Below, piece after piece: positions 33,101-43,854 of a DNA stretch of 64,000 nucleotides (its first letter is position 1; each line of letters starts with the position of its first letter). The stretch covers positions 496,001 through 560,000 of the forward strand of contig JASANH010000220.1 in the NCBI GenBank assembly GCA_030248295.1. The letters are read 5' to 3'. The position numbers and the translations under genes are program-made. The notes under the pieces were generated by a model that saw nothing but the letters and a program-made list of their open reading frames with translations, ran no database searches and had not been told where the DNA came from. Origin of the DNA: Mesodorylaimus sp. YZB2_4 (lineage: Eukaryota > Nematoda > Enoplea > Dorylaimida > Dorylaimidae).

Positions 33101-33965
33101 CTAACCAAGTCATGTGTGAAAGTAAACTTATTAGCTACGCTTCCATAAAACCTAAGTTTCAAAGACAGAAACGCCCGAGTCGCACGGATGGCAAGGATAA
33201 GCTTTCATTAAAAACAGGAAGAAAATCCCAACGCGATAAATGCATTGTGTACGCTCATCGAGCCTCAAGCAAACTAGGCCATTCTAAAAGTCGCAAAGCT
33301 GATATCAAATCCTGCCTCAAAAAGTTTATCTGCCTAGATACACTCAAAAAATATTTTTCCAATGACTTACCATTTTGGTCGACAACAAGATCGTAGAAGG
33401 GAGTACGATAAAGCGAGCATTGCGACACAGCACAACCGGATAGGCAAACGTGATGAGAAGGCCCCAGCACGAATATCCGTTTTCTGAAAGAAAAAACGTC
33501 AACACACAATCCATTTTTAAATTACGAAGATGCAACAGGGCCTAAGCGATAAGAAACAATTCTTACATGGTCTGAGGATTGATCTGCTTGTAAGCGTAGG
33601 CAGCCGTACTCCCGCAGTAAACGTATCCAGCGTGCCTGAAAGACAAAAATTATACCCCTTCGATAAAATACACAAACGAAGTAGCTATGGGTGCTGCTAA
33701 TGCTACAAACCTCACCAACCCTGCACATCCTGAGCCCCGCCCAAACGCCATTTGTCACCTATGGACCTTTGGGACCCCTCATCTAGAAAGTGCCCCCCGA
33801 AGTGTCCACGATACAATAAACTATTTACGGTGCAATGATGGCTCGAGCTGGTCCGTGATTAAGGTTGACTTGGCCGAGCCAATTCTCCAGTTGTCGATTC
33901 AATTCCTTGGGATTATCCGAATACCAACTTCCAGCATGACTGGCCTTTCTCACGGGACCATTCAT
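30161..33965 (-). CDS. MEMO1: MEMO1 family protein
   Basis: Seven exons: 33965-33829, 33635-33567, 33483-33371, 32116-32005, 31948-31806, 31745-31564 and 30301-30161; 897 nt and 298 aa, the family length. It is a cytosolic protein with a metal-binding pocket, linked to ErbB2 signalling, motility and redox control. Recognisable blocks are [87 protein letters not shown] and [20 protein letters not shown]. The metal-ligand candidates (His in PHAG, His in GPSHH, Cys in NQCR) are all present. Introns 3 and 6 are about 1.25 kb each, unlike the 50-100 nt norm here; intron 6 contains a dispersed repeat. The exon 1 end is uncertain by one base. Confidence 0.95.
30955..31560 (+). repeat. dispersed repeat, copy 1 (in MEMO1 intron 6)
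   Basis: Begins AGCCGCGGTGGCTCAAC and ends in a B-box-like block (GGGGATCGAACCCGGGACGAG; on the minus strand GGTTCGATCCC). It contains an internal partial tandem duplication: the segment with GCATCCTGGACTGGACACAG occurs twice, at about 31100 and 31285. Related copies lie near 49440-49800, 51640-51970 and 56050-56510. No long ORF, so probably a tRNA-derived SINE or a decayed non-autonomous element. Confidence 0.75.
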
Positions 33966-34046
33966 TGTATCGACGTTTCCCTTCGTCTGCCACCCAAATC
34001 GATTCTTGTCCTGGCCAATGTTGAGCTAAAAGGATACTCGGTGTAG

Positions 34047-35722
34047 TTTCGTCAAGGCTACCAAATGCCAGTCACGAAGGCGCAAGGAGAGGATAGGCAA
34101 GACCGAAACTATACCAGCCGCAGACAATACAATGTCGGCGCCAGACACCACAAACGCCCTGCACACAAATCGAATCAATCAATATTCTGTCAAAATAATC
34201 GATTGTGCTAGTAAGCTATTTGAAAAAAATTCGTTCCTGTTTGGTTCGAGTCAGTGCGTTGTACCAGTTTGCGAATAGGACTTAAGAACGATGAGGGACG
34301 ACGAGCGAATGACTATAGATGCGCCCAGTCATATGGGCGTGTGTAATATGCAAGCGCGGGCGACGACGAAGCGGAACGAAACGAGAGAAAGACGGCACGA
34401 GCCAAGGCAGCTATCGACTGCTCTCTCTCAACTGCAGGCACCCCGCTCGTTTTACTCTCTCACTTTTCAAAACCTCTGTCGAGAAGGTTGATCGTTTTTG
34501 CACGTGCATTTCAAATAGCTACAAAAACGTATGATTGAAAAATCTATTCGTCAAACGAACTAAGAAACAACCAATACCACAAGCACGCGTCACCCAGGCC
34601 CAGGCCCAACAAAGTCCTCTCAAAACTGACTTCAGCACGCGGCCGGCCCAATCGAGCTGACACTGTGAGTAAGCCTGGCTTGAATATGATCAATTCGCTA
34701 ACGTGCTCACGAAACGCGCACTCTCGCCTCTCCCAACATTTGCACTGCCGTCTAAAATATGAGGTCATCAATAAACATAACAGTTAGCACAAAAGGGACT
34801 CCTGGTCTAGACTATTTGGCACGCACGGCACGGCTTGCAAAACAGACGTCTCTGCCACCCTCCCCCGAACTGGCCGACTAATCGTAAGACGACCAGCAGA
34901 CACTGCAACTGACAATGAGATCAACTGGTTTGGGGAGATGTCCCAGGGAAAATAAGCCTTATTCGAACCGTCGCTTCGAATGTCCCCAAACACCGCGAAG
35001 TAGATTGATCAGAAAAAGGCCTCCGGACTAAACTCATCCGACGATATTGGCCACCGACTCTCATAGCCTATAGAGCTCAGAGGAGGTGCCATAGAGATAA
35101 TGGAACAGTTTCCATCCATCACCGAGCAACTTGATAAATTCGAGTTTGCAAGCAAAAAAACCGGAGTCGAACATAAAAAGGAAGAGCTCAGAAGGATTCC
35201 TTGAACCTGTTCCTCCTTACAACACATTCTACATACAACCTACAATGCAGCAGGACAAGTTCGCCATATAACATTGATGACAAAGGCACTCGTTTTTTCC
35301 TGGCACAAAGTAGGTAACTGGGCCATCCTGGTGGCCTGGCCAGTGCAACCAGAAAAAGATGGTGAGGACGCATGGTACTGCCAACAAAAATTAGAACAGC
35401 CCATGTGCGCTGCGCGAAACAGTCTCATTCAGGAATAGTTTCCATTTATGGCACTGGGCCGGGCGCACAACACAACGGACGACCGACCAGTCCAACGCGC
35501 ACGTGCTTATGTAAATTATGATGCTCAGGCCTGATCAGTTTTAGGAATGCAGTTTGGAATGGTCCAGTCCCGGGGTGTGCGCGCACGCAGCGCCACTTGG
35601 CATTTCGTGTTTGGCTTTTGGTTATCAAATTCATTCCCATTCTTGGCCAGGAAAATCCGAGATGGATGTCCATTCTGGACACTAGTGTTCCTTGCTAGAA
35701 GAATTCAAGTCTTGGTTTGATC
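34047..35722. other. no gene recognised
   Basis: Only small unsupported frames. The right end should hold the ZFPL1 promoter; no TATA box is evident. Confidence 0.35.
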
Positions 35723-37967
35723 ATGGGATTGTGTAAATGCCCACGCAAGAAAGTAACGAATTTATTCTGTTTCGAACATCGAGTCAATGTGTGCGAGCAT
35801 TGTATCGTAGAGAATCATTCGAAAGTAAGTAAACTTTGTCCGCCGTAAGATGATCGGTGACTAAAATATCCGTCGTTTACAGTGCATCGTTCAAAGCTAT
35901 TTGGCTTGGTTGCAAGATTCTGATTACGACCCCAATTGTACTCTTTGCCGTCGACCATTGGCCGATGATCAAACGGATGCCGCAAGGCTGCTATGTCTTC
36001 GTAAGTTGGTACATGCTTGCATGCCTTTTACGTGTCGATCCCCGTTAACACATTTTCTGGGATAATGTTCTCGACATTGTCTTCTAATTTTTTTGTCGAA
36101 ACTTAATGTTACCCAGTGCACTGAAACCTTTTATTATATTTCAGACGTGTTTCACTGGCATTGCTTAGATTCCTGGGCTCGTCAGTATCCAGCTCACACG
36201 GCACCAGCCGGGTACACGTGTCCAGTGTGTCGTGAATGTATTTTCCCGAAAGCCAACCAGGAGTCGCCGTTGGTGAATTCCTTAAAGCAAATGCTTGGTC
36301 GTGCAAACTGGGCTAGAGCGGGATTAGGCTTGCCCCTGGTAAGTGTTGTTTCGAAAATAATTGTTCTTGTCATCTATCAATTATCAGGTGTTTCCAGATA
36401 CCTGAGGCCGATGTCGGTCGTTCAGTATCTGGTGCTGTCAATAGTTCGCCATTGGATTCAATTGGAGGACACAGCGGCGACAGTCAATATCGTGCAGCAT
36501 CGCCTTCAACGATTGTGCCCATGTCTGGCGATGACTCGCATTATTCTACGACAGGTGTGTTTTCTGGGAACTTTATTAATTGGGGGCCTCTCCAGTGGCT
36601 TTTCCTCAGCTTATAAGATTATAGTCATCATGAAAGGGGAGATGTCGTGAGTGCATGAAAGTGGGACTATTTTATTTGAAACTCTTGAGAAACGCCGAAT
36701 TTCTTTCCATGAATATTCAGCTACTGAGTTTTTTTAGCTCGGAAAGCATTTCCGTCGTCTGGTTACGGTGGCGAGCACGAACATCTGTTGCCCCCATCTG
36801 CTACTGGGAGTGGCGGGTCGCGTTACAATGACTTGGACCATCGAAGACCCACGGCAGACACTGATAACGAGGAAAACAAGTATAAACGGCGGTCAGCATT
36901 CGAATGGTTTCGTCGCTGGCTCAGGTAAGCTCGCTTGTGTGACGTTAGTCCAACATCGCTGACTTCGTCTGCGGGGAGGGGGGTCTGATCTTCTTCCACG
37001 GGGGGGGGGGGGGGTCGGAGTCGGCGACATGGCGACCCATTTTAGTAGCTTGTAAAAATTGAATTTTTTAAATTTAAATTTTTCCCGCGAAAATTAGTTA
37101 GTTTGGGCCTTCCAAGGCAAAACATGGGGGCACCTGCACAACCTCGCCGGGCGGGGGAGGGTCTTCGCCATGTAAAAAGATTTCTTTTGCCAAAAATAGT
37201 GGGGGGGTGAAAACAATAAAGTTACCTGCACACCCTTGCCGGGCGGGACAGGGGGGTCTAAAAAATGAGAAGGGTCCCCCCTTTACAAAATTTTTTAAAA
37301 ACTTTGAAGGGGGTCTTCGCTATGTAAAAAAATTTTCTTCTGCCAAAAAAAGTAGGGGGTCAAACACAGTAAAGGTGGAGGGCACAGACTGCGTGACCTG
37401 CACAGCCTTGCCGGGCGAACCAGGGGGTCTAAAACATCAGAAGGGTCCCCCCTTCACAAAATTTTTCCAACATTTTTTAATGGGCTCTTCGCCAAATAAA
37501 AAAATTTTCTTCTGTCAAAAATAGTAGGGGGGGGTCAATCACAGTAAAGGTGCACACCCTTGCCGGGCGGAACAGGGGGTCTAAAAAATGAGAAGGGTCC
37601 CCCCTTTACAAAATTTTTCAAAAATTTTTTAGGGGGGTCTAGACTACCTTAAATACCCAGTCAGCGATGTTGGTAGTGCTTTGGCAGAAAGTTGTGGGCG
37701 GTGTCATCTGCTTGTTTCTTATCCCGCTTCATCGTTTTGCCTTTCAGTTCAACTGCCGTACCAGCTCCAAAACGTCGGATGACAAACGTCGGGGGACATT
37801 GGTCATGGAAACGTATTATATTTTATACGTTCCTGGTCATTGTCGCTGTGCTGACATTGGTGACTGTTTTGGGACGTTTGGGTCGATCGTCGGCCGAGGG
37901 CGATCCATTTTTGGACCCCATGGCCAATCCGAATATTCGCGTGGCTGATGTGCCAGAAAACAGTTAG
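35723..37967 (+). CDS. ZFPL1: zinc finger protein-like 1 (cis-Golgi B-box/RING membrane protein)
   Basis: Exons 35723-35824, 35883-36000, 36145-36338, 36398-36554, 36738-36924 and 37748-37967 total 978 nt and 325 aa. The start [20 protein letters not shown] is nearly invariant in the family. An atypical B box ([12 protein letters not shown]) and RING (CTLCRRPLA ... [12 protein letters not shown] ... [13 protein letters not shown]) follow, then [10 protein letters not shown], a disordered linker, one transmembrane helix ([19 protein letters not shown]) and a conserved end ([10 protein letters not shown]). The family sits in the cis-Golgi membrane, binds GM130 and supports Golgi assembly. Introns 1-4 are short; intron 5 (823 nt) holds a G-rich minisatellite. 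Confidence 0.96.
37131..37640. repeat. G-rich minisatellite in ZFPL1 intron 5
   Basis: Four imperfect units share TTGCCGGGCGG-AC-AGGGGGTCTAAAA and AGAAGGGTCCCCCCTTTA, starting near 37143, 37236, 37406 and 37558. Unit length is about 150-170 nt, the first unit being truncated. A run of 15 G at 37000-37014 precedes the array. Confidence 0.8.
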
Positions 37968-38272
37968 TCACTTTGTACTTCTATCATAACAGATGTTCCT
38001 TATAAGCTGGCTTGCGTCTGTCTATTCAACATTTCACCTGGGATCGGGGTGCCGGTGTGGTTGACTTGGTCCAGCGGCTCAGAGTACGCGTGGGTATATT
38101 ATTTTCTGTACTGATAATGATTTTATGTCTTGGGTTTCTGCGTCCTCCTGTTTCAATGACGAACATAAAGTGGTGTGGTTGGACCAATGTTGGGTGTTGG
38201 CTGAATTGTTATTAAACTAATCTCATCTACAGTACAAGGGTAGGACGCATTAGCACTTATCATTCTATGGGT

Positions 38273-39116
38273 TCAGTCAAACGGGCTTGGCCAATAGGAC
38301 CAACGCGCAGTGGGGTGTTTTTGATGCCAGTCCTTGATTCTGGGCAGTTGCTCGATTTGTTTTTTGAACTTTGTCACGTGGGGATAGGAGTCGAGTTGGA
38401 TATGCATCCATTCGTCGAAGGAAGAGATGAAATTGTAGACCAGGAAGTCGGCCCAAGTGACCTGCAGTGGCATGAATCAGGCGTGTTCCACGGGTTCGTT
38501 AGCTGGACTTACTTTATCGCCAGCTAAAAATCCACTTTTGCTTTTGGACAGCTTCTGGTCGAAGATTGCCAAACGGGGGTGGATGAACTCGTCGAGAAGT
38601 TTTTTGAACTTTTCTTTCTGCAATGATAATCTGGTCCTGTGGCCTGTTTGAATTGGTGCTGGCCTACCTTCTTGTCTGGGTCTTCCTCGGACCAGGCCGA
38701 GGAAGAGTGAGTGAACATGTCGTACCAGGATGTGGCCAGTTCATCGGCGACTGCTCTGTCCAACAGACTGTCGGCTTGCAGACCTGCAAGTGGTTGTGGT
38801 CGAGCTGGGGTGGGCGTGGTGCAGTTGGCTTACCATGGGCGGCTCCGATGTAGCGAAGGATGGCAGCGGACTGAGTCAGTTGGAATCCATCGCTCATCTC
38901 CAACACTGGCACTTGGCCAAATGGCATTTCTAAAAGGCAACGACGCTTATCAGTGGCACGTGCTGTCTCACTCGTGCACCTACTCGGCTTCATATCGGGC
39001 CATTGTTCAGGTTTTATTCTGACGTCTTCGAAGGGGACACTGGCCTGCGTGAGTGCCAGTCGAACGGGCTCAGCCATGCCTTTGATGTCGAAGTAATATA
39101 GCTTATAGGACGTCAT
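38273..39116 (-). CDS. sigma-type glutathione S-transferase
   Basis: Exons 39116-38984, 38929-38834, 38783-38668, 38617-38513 and 38461-38273 total 639 nt and 212 aa. The thioredoxin-like N-domain begins MTSYKLYYFDIKGMAEPVRL, with the catalytic Tyr of the sigma class near residue 8. The GSH-binding block is MPFGQVPVLEMSDGFQLTQS (Gln-Ser before AAILRYIG). The all-helical C-domain includes LAGDKVTWADFLVYN, the usual N-capping/hydrophobic-staple region. Sigma GSTs in nematodes and arthropods detoxify electrophiles and some make prostaglandin D. The product is cytosolic; there is no signal peptide. Confidence 0.93.
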
Positions 39117-39119
39117 GGT

Positions 39120-40058
39120 CTATTGACACAGGACGAGTGTGCAGATGGAATCTATTTCACGAGGCTAGCAGCAGAGAACTCAGCAAGCTGCTGTTCTAGA
39201 GCGGCCTGGACGGGCTTCTTTATCGACGCCAAGCCAGTAGTTTTTCGCCATGCACGTTCCCCCTATGCTCATTCATTATGCATTCCTGCTGGGATTACTG
39301 TTCACCCGCGACTGAAGATGGGCTCGCTAGCAGCAGTTAGCTAGTGCGCGGCCAGGTAAACCCGTCCAGAACTAAGGCACGTAACAGAAGGACAAGTAGT
39401 AAAAAGTGAATGCTTGAAGGAACGGAACAGCTGTTGGAGCCGTCAAAGGGTGGATGGAAATTGGGGAGGTGACGGACTAGGATAGAAAGACTGTGCAGAT
39501 CAGAGGAGGCCGTCGCAAGATAACTCAAGTGAGAGAAATGGGATAACAGGTTCTTGAATAATTGAACTTGTCAGGTGAGACGAACGTAAAAAGTGCGTCA
39601 ATGAAATTAGAAAGACAATGAAGTAGGCCATGCACCGTTTGCACCTGTTCTGCGAACGACCCGAATTGGTGTGTGAGATCAATTCGCACGTGCTTGCTTG
39701 TTTTTGCGGGTGGCCATACACGCATGACAAGACGGTGGGAAACGAGGCCGATGAGGAGAGGTCCTTGGATGCGGTCATTTTAGATGATCACTAAGGAAAG
39801 GATGAAAGAATCATAAGCCGTGCTCTTTTTCCGCTCACCTCCACCCAATTGATTCTTCACCTTCGAAGCACTGCCCTATGATTTTGTCGACCCACCGCTT
39901 GATTGACTGGGCCTGATTGACTTTTTTGCTGTGGCCGCATGGCGTCTTCGTCGGACTCTCGTCTCATCTTATCTTGCATGTGAAGCCTCTCACCTGCCCT
40001 GTCCATACTCTCAGACTACCTGGTCTTCAAGTCTCTAGGGTAAGCTTTATGACCAAAT
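39120..40058. other. no gene recognised
   Basis: Divergent upstream region between GST (-) and the S9 peptidase locus (+). Short frames only. Confidence 0.35.
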
Positions 40059-40540
40059 ATGGCCAACACTACAAGCTGGAACGTACCAACAGCCGAAGCG
40101 ACCCTTCCTCACATTACTCGAGGTATAAAGATAATCGCCAGTCTTGGCCAGATCTACAGATACGTGGCCTTGTCGAATATCCGTCGGGTCCCTTCCCCAA
40201 CCCCGAGACCACGCCTGAACACCCGAGATGGGTATTCATTTTCTGACGAGTCGGGCACAACTCGTGTTTATTCGTTCACTAGAGAATTAGCATTCGGCAA
40301 TGGTATGCAGCAGAGGAGCGAGAAAATCGGATTGAGGAAGACTGTGAAACACTTGTGGAAACGCAGATACATCCAAAGGACCATATTCGTTGTTCTCATA
40401 TTCGCTTTAGCACTCGGTGTCTATTTAGTGCGATTCAACGAGTCCATGCTGGATGAACGACTGAGACAGCAGTGGCTTAGGAGATCAGTACGAACGAGTG
40501 TCACTAACGAGACTGTCACCGTGGGCGATGGTGGACAGAG
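40059..40540 (+). CDS. candidate signal-anchor 5' exon of the S9 peptidase
   Basis: An open frame encodes, after a variable N-part, a basic segment (KTVKHLWKRRYIQR), one hydrophobic helix (TIFVVLIFALALGVYLV) and a short stalk with an N-glycosylation sequon (NET). It ends at a GTGAGA donor in phase 2. The first strong acceptor inside the peptidase frame (TTTCTTCAG before 41211) is also phase 2, and splicing them gives one continuous frame. This would make a type II membrane peptidase with DPP4-like topology. The inner ATG 40305 is an equally good start. Whether this exon is used is inference. Confidence 0.5.
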
Positions 40541-41157
40541 GTGAGAGGATATGGGCATAAACTTGTGATAAGGACCTCTTGCAGAACGGTCTGTCCTGTG
40601 CAGCGTGATATGCCTACAGTGCCATGGATTTGATAAAGGTACAGGCGTGCTTGGGTGTGACAGGCTGGTTGCGAACCCGTAGACGTCTGTGAGTGTCTAC
40701 TACGAAACTTTCATGACATGCAATGAGTTGTTCTGGAACAAAGCACAAGGTATGTGATAAGGATTGCATTGGAACAATGAACTTACATCACAATACGACA
40801 GGCCTGAAGACCGCCTGATGTGCTCCACTTTCCTGACCCCCAGTCTGGATATTAGCCATGTTCATTGTAAGTGGTTTCGGCACGCCCTTTTCCTTCCGGC
40901 AAGAGGTCCTTATTAGGCACAGCGTGCACGATGGCCTACAGATTCTTTCTTGCCAGAACGCACACTACCTCAGGGCCGCGGCAGCTGACCGGACCTCCCA
41001 CAGTCAAGGCCGCCTTTGCTTCGTCTAACATCAGTCGAAGAAACCAGTTCCACTTAGGGCCGTGCGAACGAACTTGGCGAGATGATTAGGTGCCGCCGTT
41101 GAAAATAAGCGAGCAGAGCCCAGAGTCTATTATTGGCACCATCGCGGGCACAGTGAA

Positions 41158-43332
41158 ATGTTCTTTCAAAAGGTGATTCCTTTTGGGATTATTGTTTCAA
41201 ATTTCTTCAGTGCAGTGGTCACTCATCCAAAAACAAAGACCGAATATGGACTTACGGTGAATAGCGTGCGTAGTGAAGAGACCAAGGACCAGTCGCCCTA
41301 CGAAGCCTACGAGAGGATCGGTGCCTCAAATCCACTGGATTATGGAAATGGTAAGAGCGCACAGATGCCTTCGATCTGTCCAAATGCGACTTCGCAAGTG
41401 ACTGAATCGCTGCCTCCCTTACTGCCAAGGCAAGTGGTACTGGGCAATCCTGACTATGCTGGCGTCAGATTAAGCAACGACGGACGGCACTTGTCCTATT
41501 TAGCCCCTTGGAACAACGTGCTCAATTTGCACGTACGACGATTCCCAGACGATCCCGCTCCCAAACGATTGACCAATGATCTGAAACGTGGAATTGCTGG
41601 CTACGGATGGATCCCTGACAATCGGACCATTGTCTACGCTAGGGACAATGACGGAGATGAGAACTGGAGATTGTACGCTGTCGATGTGGAAACGAACGAA
41701 ACACGTGTTTTGACCAATACGTCCAAAGTGAGTGCGGCGATCCTAGCAGTGAGTCGAACCGATCCTAGTCTCATGATCATTGGATTGAACGACAGGAATC
41801 CCAGCTATCACGACGCCTACGCCCTGAACCTGACCACGGGCGAACGAGAGCTCATATTCAAGAATGATGAATTCAAGGGCTATCTCTTCGATGACGACCT
41901 AAAATTGAGGATCCTGACCAAGGAGAACGACGATGCCAGCACATCCTATTTCACTGTCTCCGATGATCTAAAATCTTGGAACTTAAGCAAAACTTTTGGC
42001 CCCGACGAAGCCTATTCAACTTACGTCTCCCATTTCGACGATACTGGCCGAGTGCTGTATTGGGTAGACAGCCTGGACAGGGACAAAGGGGCTTTGATTT
42101 CAGAAAATTTGGACACTGGCGAACGAACCCTCATTTATGAACCGAAGAGATCCGATATCGGGGTCATGAGCGAACCAATAACGGGCAGGCCACTAGCCGT
42201 CACAGAAAACTACTTGAAACCAGAAAGACATATTTTAGACAAGAGTATTGAACCGGATTTCAAATTGCTGGAGGAACGATTCCCGGGCATGTGGACTTCG
42301 GTGGTCTCATCGTCCTTGGACTTGACCATTTGGCTGGTGGCCACGTCCAGTGACACTCAATCGGCTCAACTGTATTTGTACAATCGGACGGTGGAGAACA
42401 AGTCGGACTCGATCACCTTCCTCTTGTCCTACAATACCCGATTGGAGAACTATACTTTGACCCCCATGCAAGCCATCGAAGTGCCAGTGGCCGATGGATT
42501 CAATCAAGTCTGCTTCTACATCTTGCCACTCGAGGCAGATCCGGATCGAACGGGCAAGCCTCAGAGACCAATGCCCACCATTCTGACTGTGCATGGAGGT
42601 CCGTGGTCGAGAGTTAGTTGGGGACTGAATATGGAGATGCAAGCTTGGGCTAACCGAGGGTACGCCATCATCACCTGCAACTTTCGAGGTTCGACTGGTT
42701 TTGGCAAACGATTCCTGAACGCGGGCAACGGTCAGTGGGGCAAGAAGATGCAGAAGGACCTGACTGACGCTGTTCGATGGGCCATCAGCAACAACATCAC
42801 TGACGCTGCACGCGTGGCCATCATGGGTGGGAGTTACGGCGGCTATGCTGCCCTGGCAGGTTTGGCCTTCACACCCGACATCTATGCGTGTGGTGTGGAC
42901 ATCGTGGGCCCGTCGAATCTGCTGACCCTCATGAAATCCATACCTCCATATTGGAAACCCATGTACGAAAGTTTCAAGTATCGAATCGGCGGTGATCCAG
43001 ACACGAGCAAAGGAAAGGCTTTCCTCAAAAGCATATCCCCTCTCTTCTCTGCCGACAAAATACGTAAGCCACTATTGATCGCCCAAGGTGCCAATGATCC
43101 TCGAGTCAACAGAAACGAATCGGATCAGATAGTAGAGGCACTCAAGAATAATTCGGTCGGTGTGACGTATTTGGTATTTTCTGACGAAGGCCATGGATTT
43201 GCGAGGACCGAGAATCGTTTAGCTTTCTTCGCCATTGTTGAGAAATTCTTATCCAATTGTTTGGGAGGCAGGGCAGAGCCAGTTGGCAACGCTTTGAATG
43301 GGTCGACTGTCAGTTTCCAAGAAGTATCATAG
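41158..43332 (+). CDS. S9 family (prolyl oligopeptidase-type) serine peptidase
   Basis: A single uninterrupted frame of 724 aa. ATG 41158 gives a signal-peptide-like start (MFFQKVIPFGIIVSNFFSAV). An N-terminal beta-propeller region (DYAGVRLSNDGRHLSYLAPW, YGWIPDNRTIVYARDNDGDE) is followed by the alpha/beta-hydrolase domain. The catalytic triad is visible: Ser559 in MGGSYGGYA, Asp647 in NDPRVN and His679 in DEGHGFA. The oxyanion-side motif HGGPWSR is present. Several N-x-S/T sequons suggest an extracellular or lumenal enzyme. The family cleaves short peptides, and the pattern resembles bacterial S9 acylaminoacyl/dipeptidyl peptidases. The lack of introns stands out among intron-rich neighbours and may mark retroposition or gene transfer. 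Confidence 0.92.
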   Translation: MFFQKVIPFGIIVSNFFSAVVTHPKTKTEYGLTVNSVRSEETKDQSPYEAYERIGASNPLDYGNGKSAQMPSICPNATSQVTESLPPLLPRQVVLGNPDYAGVRLSNDGRHLSYLAPWNNVLNLHVRRFPDDPAPKRLTNDLKRGIAGYGWIPDNRTIVYARDNDGDENWRLYAVDVETNETRVLTNTSKVSAAILAVSRTDPSLMIIGLNDRNPSYHDAYALNLTTGERELIFKNDEFKGYLFDDDLKLRILTKENDDASTSYFTVSDDLKSWNLSKTFGPDEAYSTYVSHFDDTGRVLYWVDSLDRDKGALISENLDTGERTLIYEPKRSDIGVMSEPITGRPLAVTENYLKPERHILDKSIEPDFKLLEERFPGMWTSVVSSSLDLTIWLVATSSDTQSAQLYLYNRTVENKSDSITFLLSYNTRLENYTLTPMQAIEVPVADGFNQVCFYILPLEADPDRTGKPQRPMPTILTVHGGPWSRVSWGLNMEMQAWANRGYAIITCNFRGSTGFGKRFLNAGNGQWGKKMQKDLTDAVRWAISNNITDAARVAIMGGSYGGYAALAGLAFTPDIYACGVDIVGPSNLLTLMKSIPPYWKPMYESFKYRIGGDPDTSKGKAFLKSISPLFSADKIRKPLLIAQGANDPRVNRNESDQIVEALKNNSVGVTYLVFSDEGHGFARTENRLAFFAIVEKFLSNCLGGRAEPVGNALNGSTVSFQEVS

Positions 43333-43854
43333 GCTCGTTGCTGGCCTAGGAACCATGAAAGTACTGTAGATTCGATGTGTTGTGTTCTGGGTTGCTGAAT
43401 ATTCGATAGACCACGTGCGTGTGTGTGATGTTAGAATACTCAGGACGATTTGCATAGAGCATACGCCATTACTCGAAGCCAATGCAGAACATGGCAATAA
43501 CAGCAACAGGCTTCCTGCCAGCAGAGCGAGGTACTCTAAGTGCGTTAGCCCGATGATGAATTTCTTCACTCGCCCTCCTCAAATTTTCCTTGATTAAGGC
43601 AATGCCCATGCGCGACCAAACGTCGGTGTTCATAACGCGGTCGCACCTAGTCATGCCCAGGCTCCAACGACGCATGGGAGTCACGATCTCCCCTTCATAT
43701 CATGCCTATGCCGTAAAAATGTTTATACCGGGAAAGAACAAACAGAAGTCTAATCCGCATTGTAAAGACGGCCTTCTTTTCCTGCCCTCACTCGCTAGCC
43801 CTTATTCGTGATTGGTGATCGCCGGCGAACGGTTGGTTGGATCACGCGGCGAGA
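43333..43854. other. no gene recognised
   Basis: Spacer between the peptidase and PTP. A minus-strand frame with a leucine-rich run (43327-43569) lacks an ATG and splice support. Confidence 0.35.

Noticed and set aside
36999..37640. CRISPR-like array
   Set aside because: Units are long, degenerate and lack uniform spacers; this is an intronic minisatellite in a eukaryotic gene.
43327..43684. Minus-strand frames with a leucine-rich hydrophobic run
   Set aside because: No ATG at the hydrophobic run, and no splice sites join the two frames convincingly.
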